From: Ampelomyces quisqualis
Lineage: Eukaryota > Ascomycota > Dothideomycetes > Pleosporales > Phaeosphaeriaceae
NCBI GenBank assembly: GCA_018398575.1
Contig: JAGTXZ010000005.1
Span: 186,001 to 250,000 of the forward strand
Length of the DNA: 64,000 nt
Direction: 5' to 3'
A program made the translations under genes and the position numbers. The notes beneath the pieces were generated by a model that saw nothing but the letters and a program-made list of their open reading frames with translations, searched no databases and was not told where the DNA came from. Of the stretch, positions 55,971 to 64,000 are shown piece by piece. The number at the start of each line of letters is the position of its first letter. The stretch's first letter is position 1.

Positions 55971-58275
55971 ATGCCCCTCAACCAGGTCCCCAGCGATGGC
56001 ACCGGTACGGGCGTCAGCATCCGGGGAAGAGCAATGCACTGACAGCGAGTGCGCAGGCCTGATACAGCTCGACGGCTATCTCGAGCCGTTCAAAGGCGCT
56101 CTGCAGAGCCGCTTTGCCAAGGCGCAGCAGTGGATCAAGACCATCGACGAGACCGAGGGTGGCCTGGAACAGTTCTCGAGAGTGAGCGTCGTGGTGCCAT
56201 GGCAGGCGACGGCAGAGCTAAGTGCAGCGGCAGGGCTACGAGAAGTATGGCTTCGTCGTCCAAGCCAATGGCGACGTCGTGTACCGCGAGTGGGCGCCAC
56301 ACGCCGTGCGAGCGTACCTCATCGGCGACTTCAACCACTGGGACCGCGATGCGACGCCCATGACCAAGAACGACTTTGGTGTCTTCGAGGTGACGGTGCC
56401 GGGCAAGCATGGGCAGCCCGCCATTCCTCACGACTCAAAGATCAAGGTAGGATGCCTGGCCTTGGAGCCCGTGCACGAAGCTGACAGCATCGCCTCGAGG
56501 TCTCCTTCGTCGTCCCCAACGACGGTGCCCGCCAGGAGCGCCTGCCCGCGTGGATCACCCGAGTCACCCAGGAGCTGAGCGTTTCCCCCGTCTACGACGC
56601 GCGCTTCTGGAACCCGCCCCAGAAGTATGTCTGGCAGAACAAGCGACCAGCGAAGCCCGAGAGCGCCCGTATCTACGAAGCACACGTCGGCATCTCGTCT
56701 CCCGAGCCCAAGGTGGCCACCTACAAAGAGTTCACGCAGAACATCCTCCCCCGCATCAAGCACTTGGGCTACAACACGATACAGCTCATGGCAGTCATGG
56801 AGCACGCATACTATGCCAGTTTTGGCTACCAGATCAACAGCTTCTTCGCCGCGAGCAGTCGCTACGGCCTCCCGGACGACCTGAAGGAACTGATTGACAC
56901 TGCCCACGGCATGGGAATCACAGTGCTACTGGACATGGTGCACAGCCATGCTTCCAAGAACGTTCTAGACGGCCTGAACATGTTCGACAACAGCGACCAC
57001 TTGTACTTCCACGAGGGCGCCAAGGGCCGCCATGAGTTGTGGGACAGCAGGTTGTTCAATTACGGTAGCCATGAAGTCTTGCGCTTCCTGCTGAGCAACC
57101 TGCGTTTCTGGATGGAAGAGTACCAGTTCGACGGTTTCCGATTCGATGGTGTCACGAGCATGCTGTACACTCACCACGGCATTGGAACGTGAGTAGATTT
57201 CTACTTTGTGCTATACGAGTGCTGATCATGTTTAGGGGCTTCTCTGGCGGTTACCATGAGTACTTTGGCCCCTCGGTGGACGAAGAAGCTGTCGTATATC
57301 TCATGCTGGCGAACGAGCTGCTGCACCAACTCTATCCCGGTGTTATTACCATTGCGGAAGATGTGTCCGGCATGCCTGGTCTCTGCGTATCGCTCTCATT
57401 GGGCGGACTAGGATTCGACTATCGGTTAGCCATGGCAGTACCTGACTTGTACATCAAGTGGTTGAAGGAGAAGCAAGACATTGACTGGGACATGGGCGCC
57501 CTCGTCTTCACCCTGACCAATCGAAGGCATGGCGAGAAGACGATTGCATATGCCGAGAGCCACGACCAAGCGTAAGTTGACCACGAGAGGACGAATGCAA
57601 GTGCTCACGGTAAACAGACTGGTCGGAGACAAAACCCTGCTATTCTGGCTCTGCGATGCAGAAATGTACACCAACATGTCAGACCTCACAGAACTGACAC
57701 CCGTCATCAACCGCGGCCTGTCATTACACAAGATGATCAGGCTCATCACACACGGTCTCGGGGGCGAAGGCTACCTCAACTTCGAAGGCAACGAGTTTGG
57801 CCATCCTGAATGGCTAGACTTTCCTCGCGAAGGCAACAACAACAGCTTCGCATACGCACGCCGTCAGTTCAACCTCGTAGATGACAGCATGCTACGCTAC
57901 AGGTATCTCAACGAGTTCGACAGCAAGATGCAATGGACAGAAGAGAAGTACGGCTGGCTGCACTCGCCACAAGCATACGTCAGCCTCAAGCACGAAGGTG
58001 ACAAGGTCATTGTGTTTGAGCGCGCTGGCCTCCTCTGGATCTTCAACTTCCATCCTCAGAGCAGCTTCACCGATTACCGCGTCGGTGTTGAGCAAGAGGG
58101 TACGTACAGGATAGTACTCAGCACCGACGCAAAGCAATTCGGTGGCCACGGCAATGTCGATGAGAGCACGCGTTTCTTCACTACCCCATTTGCATGGAAC
58201 GGACGCAAAAATTTCTTGCAGGTCTATGTGCCGAGCAGGACAGCGATTGTATTGGCGCTGGAGAGCACATTGTAG
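55971..58275 (+). CDS. gbe1: 1,4-alpha-glucan (glycogen) branching enzyme
   Basis: Six exons: 55971-56004, 56057-56181, 56234-56446, 56500-57188, 57236-57571 and 57618-58275; 684 aa. GH13 family, EC 2.4.1.18: it transfers alpha-1,4 glucan chains to alpha-1,6 positions in glycogen, cytosolic. Seen: N-terminal CBM48 (YREWAPHAVRAYLIGDFNHW); GH13 motifs DMVHSHASKN, GFRFDGVTSM (nucleophile Asp), IAEDVSG (acid/base Glu) and ESHDQA; and a C-terminal beta domain ending ALESTL. All catalytic residues are present. The first exon is 34 nt. Length equals that of yeast Glc3 and human GBE1 (about 700 aa). Its promoter is shared with MCX1. Confidence 0.97.
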
Positions 58276-59908
58276 GATACGAGGTGGGGGATGTGTGGAT
58301 CGATTGGTAATGTCAATCATCGCGTTTGAGATGAGACCCCCCAAAAAAAGTGGAACAAAGTATGTAAACCTCAATGAAAAGAACAAAAACATCCACGCAC
58401 GAGAAAAGTCTCCGCCTCGTTTCCATCTCCCCCATGGTCAGTTATAAACCAGCATCCACACACACACACTCACAAACCCCATCCATCAGCAAAGTCTTTG
58501 TTCGTATCCCCACTATTGACGCGAGCCAAGTCCCTTTCTTAACGGTACACCTGGCTCACCATGCTTCGAAACCGCGCAACGACCTACCCGTCACCCACGC
58601 CTTTTCTTCTTCTTTTCTCTAGCGGGTGGAATCGCAGCGGGACAACGGCGATGGAACGGGAAACATTCCATGATGAATCCCCATGGCATTGAATCAGAAA
58701 GTAGCTTCCACACGACCAATGTTGGAGACAAAATGAATTCCGGTCCGGGTGAGGTAGTATCCACTATGAACGCACATGTAAAACGGCAGATCGACTGGAA
58801 ACACTCGCACGTTTTTTTTTTCCCGGCGTTTTTCTGTGCCGCTTGAGCCGTTTGGCTGGGTCTGGCATGGCGTCGGTGGGGATTTTACTTTGCTCATGCT
58901 TTTCTTAGCGCGTGTGTGCTGGATGATACCAAGACACGTTGCACGATGAGGCGACGAGTCGTCATTGGGGTCGGAATTGTAGCTGGGGTTCTCGGGCTCT
59001 GGATTGTTTTTTCGCTTTCGGTGCGTCTGGTCGAGGCAGTGGTGTGGGATGGGGGTTCTGAGTACTTACCCAGTTTTGCGTGTTTTGTACGGAGTACAAG
59101 GGTGGCGCATCGTGTCTGTACCCCGAGGGATTTTTTTAGGGTGTACTTTGGTATTTGTTGTGATGACTATGAACTTGGCGGATGGAGTGGTTTAGACTCA
59201 AAGGAAACGACATGAAGTATGAGTTTAGTGGTAAAGACTGATAGAGGAGATTGAGGAAAGATCGTTTGGAGTGGGGGTATAGAAACAACTTCTGGATTTG
59301 CGTCGATGTTCTCTTGGGAGATTTCATGAGACTTGCATGGCCGCTAAGTTCTATTCTAGTAGGCATCGAAGTTTGGATTGCGATGAAGAAGACAAGTCGG
59401 CTGACGCAACGACAACATGCCGCTTCCTGACGCATACGAGTGAAAGTCGTTTGGAGGCTTGAGAGATCGATCGCATCAACTCAATTCACGTCAGATGATA
59501 GCCAGAAGACATTGTTAGGGCCCTGATCATTTGGGTCGTATGCGCCAGGAGGCGATGTAGCTGCTGAAATTGTGTAGACACTCAAGTGTGTGCCCAGCTG
59601 TCGGGACTACTCGGGAAGCTCGGCGTCTACTACAATGATTCCGTCGTGTGTACAAGCATCGCGGGAGAATACAGCGACGAGCTACATTAGATCAATGGGA
59701 CCGCCCAACGTAACGAAAAATCCTTGTGCACTCGAAGTCTCCAGGTAAATGAGAGCTGGTTGCTGGGAGCTTTAGCACGGTCCTAGGGTTATCACCCAAA
59801 GCGGTTAGTACGTTCCTTACGGGCGGCCAGTTTCTGAAGAGCTCTTTCCACCTTTCCCGTCGACAACCACTCTCCTCTCCACCACATCCGTCTCCAACAT
59901 CTCACAAA
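58276..59908. other. Intergenic, no gene seen
   Basis: About 1.6 kb between the branching enzyme and ATP2. A hydrophobic plus frame (58916-59215) begins after a TTG-like start and contains the TACGGAGTA motif (59088-59096); I do not accept it as coding. The last ~100 bases before ATP2 are C/T-rich. Confidence 0.45.
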
Positions 59909-61974
59909 ATGCTGAAGAGGTGAGCTTCCGACCCTACGATACCAATTGATGATGACTCGGCAGCTAATATGATGGATTTACAGCGGGATCCTGCGCGCCA
60001 GCGCCAACCTCCGCCGCCCGGCGGCCGTTCGCGCATTCCAGCCCATCAAGAAGAACTTCGCCCCAGCATTGAGCGCACGCTTCGCTTCCACAGGTTCTCC
60101 TCAGGAAGGCAGAATTCACTCTGTGATTGGAGCAGTAGTAGACGGTGGGTCTCGATCGAATCATCCGGCTGTTGTCGCGAAAAAGTTTTCCGATGTGCAG
60201 CTCAGCCATCAAGAACATAGGCGCTGACTCTGGGGACACAGTCAAATTCGACACTGAGCAGCTCCCATCCATTCTCAACGCTCTGACAACCGACAATGGC
60301 GGCAACAAGCTGACTTTGGAGGTCGCTGTACGTACACAAGTATCAAATGTTGGGAAATCGAGGAGCTAACAGCACACAGCAACATTTGGGCGAGAATATC
60401 GTGCGCTGCATTGCTATGGACGGTGAGGACATGTTGTGTAGCTGGGTGGTGGCAAGGCTGACAATATAATACAGGTACCGAGGGTCTTGTCCGAGGCTCC
60501 AAGGCCACCGATACTGGTGCTCCCATCATGATCCCCGTCGGTCGCGGTACCCTCGGTCGCATCATGAACGTCACTGGTGACCCCATCGACGAGCGTGGTC
60601 CCATCAAGGCCACCAAGATGGCCGCCATCCATGCCGATCCCCCGGAGTTCGTTGAGCAGTCCACTTCTGCCGAGGTGCTTGTCACTGGTATCAAGGTTGT
60701 CGATCTTCTGGCCCCCTACGCTCGTGGAGGAAAGATTGGTCTCTTCGGAGGTGCCGGTGTCGGAAAGACTGTGTTTATTCAGGAGCTGATTGTAAGGGTT
60801 GGAGACCACGAAAGTGTTTCTGCAGCTAACAGCGCCGCAGAACAACATTGCCAAGGCCCACGGTGGTTTCTCCGTCTTCACTGGCGTTGGTGAGCGTACC
60901 CGTGAGGGTAACGATCTCTACAAGGAAATGCAGGAGACCTCTGTCATTCAGCTTGACGGTGATTCAAAGGTCGCATTAGTCTTCGGTCAGATGAACGAGC
61001 CCCCGGGTGCCCGTGCCCGTGTTGCTCTTACTGGTCTCACTGTTGCGTAAGCCTTCTCTCACCCTCTTGTCCCTGACTATTGCTAACTGTATGTTTACAG
61101 CGAGTACTTCAGAGGCAAGTCGATTGCTGCGATCTTCTGGAACCGTTGCTGACATGCTAGTGCAGATGAAGAAGGCCAGGACGTGCTCCTCTTTATCGAC
61201 AACATTTTCAGGTATTTGATTTGCTCCCCGGCCCCGTATATCAGAGCTAATAGATTGCAGGTTCACCCAGGCCGGTTCCGAGGTGTCCGCTCTTCTCGGT
61301 CGTATTCCCTCTGCTGTCGGTTACCAGCCCACCCTCGCAGTCGACATGGGTGTCATGCAGGAGCGTATCACCACCACTTCCAAGGGATCCATCACCTCAG
61401 TCCAGGCCGTCTACGTGCCCGCTGACGATTTGACTGATCCTGCGCCCGCCACCACCTTTGCCCATCTTGACGCCACCACTGTCTTGTCCCGTGGTATTTC
61501 CGAGTTGGGTATCTACCCCGCCGTCGACCCTCTCGACTCCAAGTCTCGTATTCTTGACCCCCGTGTCCTCGGTCAGGAGCACTACGACACCGCCACCCGT
61601 GTCCAGCAGGTTCTCCAAGAGTACAAGTCGCTCCAGGATATCATTGCCATTCTCGGTATGGACGAGTTGTCAGAAGCTGACAAGCTTACCGTTGAGCGTG
61701 CCCGTAAGATCCAGAGGTTCTTGAGCCAGCCTTTTGCTGTCGCCGAGGTCTTCACTGGTATCCAGGGTCAGCTTGTCGACATCAAGGAGACCATCCGATC
61801 CTTCAAGGCCATCCTGAATGGTGATGGTGACGATCTTCCCGAGGGTACGTCGTTGATTTCATGTGCACGCGCGATCAACGCTAACAGTACGCAGGTGCTT
61901 TCTACATGGTCGGTGATCTTGCATCGGCACGCGCCAAGGGAGAGAAGATTCTTGCCGAGCTCGAGAAGTCATAA
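59909..61974 (+). CDS. atp2: Mitochondrial F1F0 ATP synthase beta subunit
   Basis: Ten exons: 59909-59919, 59984-60144, 60242-60327, 60380-60422, 60475-60791, 60841-61046, 61101-61114, 61166-61211, 61261-61844 and 61895-61974; 515 aa. It carries the catalytic nucleotide sites of complex V. Seen: a presequence (MLKSGILRASANLRRPAAVRA), Walker A GGAGVGKT, GERTREGNDLY, Walker B VLLFIDNIFR and the SALLGRIPSAVGYQPT loop. Exon 1 is 11 nt and exon 7 is 14 nt. The intron after exon 7 (61115-61165) starts GCAAGT, not GT, and only that join restores EYFRDEEGQDVLL. The stop is TAA at 61972. Codons are strongly biased to C-ending forms, as in GAPDH. Confidence 0.99.
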
Positions 61975-62815
61975 ATGCTCGGTGTGGTGGGTGAGATATG
62001 AGAGTTGGCCATGGCGTCGAGGGCACTAGGCTGATAATCCCGCTTTGTACAAAAGATATACCTCAAAATGTGGCATCATGAGCGGGTGCTAGTGCGGACT
62101 TGGCTTCGTTTGTAATCTACTCTGCATGCAAAGAGAGCGTTTCAACTGTTCAAATGTGTCTGTTCCTCGTTGAATGTGCTGTGCTGGTACCAACCCATCT
62201 GACGTGAGATTTGTAATCATTCAACACGTCATGTGAGAAGCGAACGCGGGATAGTGTGGTAGTGTCTACGGTTCTGTTTCTCGATTGACGAAATGCCGTC
62301 CTGCAGGGTACTCAAAGCATGACAAGATGACTTTGTCCACGCACTGGAAGAAACGTGGTAGATCCCCAGGGCTACAGCAAACATGAGGTGAAGGACGCCG
62401 GTCCATCCTCTCAAGACAAACAAGCTGCAACGGGGAAAGAGACATGCTTCGCAAGCCACGAAGCATGGTCTCGGCAAGTACGACTGGTAAAAAAAAACTG
62501 CCTTCTTAGAAACCCAGAGAACCCATCAAGGAAAAGCCCTACAGAGCACCGAAACTGAATTTCGCAAATGTCAATGTCATGTAGGTATAGTGCACAGTGA
62601 TTTTGAGCCCTTTTTTCTTTGTTTTGGCAAGGAACGAGAATGGAACGCCAGACGCAAGCGATTTGCATTCAGTGAGTCAGGGGAGAAAACAACCCAGGGC
62701 TCGCGGAGCGGAGCCACGCTATAACGCCAATCTACACCATCTCGACTAAGCTCCAGAGTACTAAAACACAAGACCATGAAGGAAAGAAATGTACAGGACC
62801 CAGACAGGTCTGTCA
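61975..62815. other. Intergenic between convergent ATP2 and IWS1
   Basis: Should hold both 3' untranslated regions. No gene is supported. Confidence 0.5.
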
Positions 62816-64000
62816 TCAACGTCTCCGTCCCTTGATTTGTTTCATTATATCCACGTTGCTGTTGCGGCTCTTGCCACCTTCGTTGAACACGACATTGCTC
62901 TTGGGTGCAATGGTATATGTAGTGGGGCCAGCCTCCATGCGAGCGCGCTGGAATGCTTTGGGTGCTTCGAGCGCCTTCTTGCGGGCGGCGGCTTGTTGCG
63001 CGGCTTGAGAGGCTGCTTGGGTACGAGGGGCTGTAATTTTGCTGTCTCGTTGTTAGTATCTACCAAGTACAAGTGGTATGTGAGAGGAACGTACGAAGGA
63101 TCGTAGTCTGCCTGAGCGAACTCCTTCTTGCGGTAATCGTCTGTGCGACGCAGGATAGGTCGTGTCCAGTCTGTGAACAGGCGCTCGGCTTGTCGCTTGA
63201 TGGCCAATTCTGGCTTCTTGCTCTTGATGTAGAACATGATGACTTTGCCGATTCCAGAAGCTACGAGTGTGTCCTTGTTGATCGGCAGGCGCGCCAGCGA
63301 GGCAAACAACTCTTTTTGAATGTCGTATGCAGGAAGACTGCCGTCGCTCAGAGGTTCTAAGAAGAAGCGAACTGATTCGAGCAAGTTGACTTCCGGGTCG
63401 ACAATGGTGTCTTTGAGACTGTTCTTGTTGAGCAGGGCAACAACTTCGGGAAGGAGCTTGAGCTTGTGACGTGCAGGCTCGTTACGCTTGCGGCCTTCGT
63501 TGTCGGCTTCGGCGGCTTGGGCCATGCGGCGGCGCATCTCTTCGATTTCCTGATCGGCCATCTGCTCGAGATCAATTCCATCCTTCTTGCGGCGACGCGA
63601 AGAGCTGCCTTTGACGAGAGCGTTGATCTGGCGATCGAGTGCACGCTTCCGTCCTGCGAACACTTGTTAGTACGTGTGCTGGCCGGTGGATATACAATGC
63701 GTACGCTCTTCGGGTGTGAGGTTCTCTTCATTGTCCTCTGGACTTGCGGCTCGCACTCTGCCTTCTTTCTTCGACCGCTTGCTCTTCCGAGTGCCGTCCT
63801 CTACCACGTCGCCATCTTCGCCGTCCTTGTTCTTCTTGCGGCGCGGCTTGTCTGCGCGCTTCTTTTTTCTCTTGGGCTCTTCGCCCTCACCCGCGGTCCG
63901 CTTGCGCTTGTGCACACCAATCTGCTTGACCGTGTCCTCGTCGATGGCCTGCGCTGGGCGCTCCTCGATGGCAATGTTGTTCGCATCGAATTCGCCGAAT
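62816..64000 (-). CDS. iws1: Transcription elongation factor Iws1/Spn1 (partial, 5' end cut)
   Basis: Three visible exons: 64000-63705 (incomplete at the window edge), 63653-63095 and 63041-62816. It is a nuclear factor that binds Spt6 and RNA polymerase II and promotes elongation and mRNA processing. The visible part starts with a basic, disordered region (HKRKRTAGEGEEPKRKKKRADK) rich in Lys/Arg/Glu, then RALDRQINALVKG, and the conserved TFIIS-N-like domain: INKDTLVASGIGKVIMFYIK, ELAIKRQAERLFTDWTRPILRR. The tail after the second intron contains RTQAASQAAQQAAARKKALE and ends KQIKGRRR. The frame enters the window mid-codon and the true start lies to the right of 64000. Identity is secure. Confidence 0.95.

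Noticed and set aside
58916..59215. Hydrophobic 99-codon plus frame
   Set aside because: No ATG near the start of the frame, biased T/G-rich sequence and the recurring non-coding word inside it.

Overview
The window looks like euchromatic nuclear DNA from a filamentous ascomycete (Pezizomycotina), most likely a Dothideomycete of the Pleosporales type. The evidence is many short introns of about 38-80 nt with GTAAGT-like donors and CTAAC/CTGAC branch sites, a GAPDH gene whose first coding exon is only MVVK, and a fungal gene set (Hda1 with Arb2 tail, Vid28/Gid5, Mcx1, YAT-family permease, GH55 glucanase). The genus assignment is inference. I saw no rRNA, tRNA, CRISPR array, transposon or AT-rich (RIP-like) block. 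Every spliced model below was joined by hand from splice signals, and each sums to a whole number of codons.

Layout. 0-6 kb: a secreted trypsin-like protease (-), a small secreted protein (+) and a divergent ubiquitin-hydrolase-like protein (+). 7-15 kb: ATG8 (-) and HEM13 (+) divergently arranged, COX5 (-), then GAPDH (+) with a probable 5'UTR intron. 16-25 kb: histone deacetylase HDA1 (+), a PHO80-type cyclin (+) and a conserved protein of unknown function (+). 25-38 kb: a 7-copy minisatellite, VID28/GID5 (+), a large WD40-like protein (-), an amino acid permease (-) and a GH55 exo-beta-1,3-glucanase (-). 39-45 kb: TOM5 (48 aa, three exons), NUP54/57 (-), NDUFA8 (+), an unknown protein (+) and APC15/MND2 (-). 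45.6-50.5 kb: a gene-poor interval. 50-64 kb: an Spt23/Mga2-like DNA-binding-domain protein (+), MCX1 (-) and glycogen branching enzyme (+) in a head-to-head pair, ATP2 (+), and IWS1/SPN1 (-), which runs off the right edge.

Functionally this is a housekeeping region. Six or seven genes make mitochondrial proteins (HEM13, COX5, TOM5, NDUFA8, MCX1, ATP2). Others serve chromatin and transcription (HDA1, IWS1, Spt23-like), protein turnover (ATG8, VID28, APC15, USP-like) and carbon metabolism (GAPDH, branching enzyme, GH55; VID28 belongs to the complex that degrades gluconeogenic enzymes in yeast). They are not arranged as a biosynthetic cluster.

I found no convincing new multi-gene system. The most notable unexplained signal is a palindrome-like 9-mer, TACGGAGTA, present at least ten times in the window and always outside the genes I could model. 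Other points of interest are a 14-nt microexon followed by a GC-AG intron in ATP2, tiny first coding exons in seven genes, a hidden TOM5 gene, a probable 38-nt intron in HDA1, and an Spt23-like protein without visible TIG, ankyrin or membrane segments.
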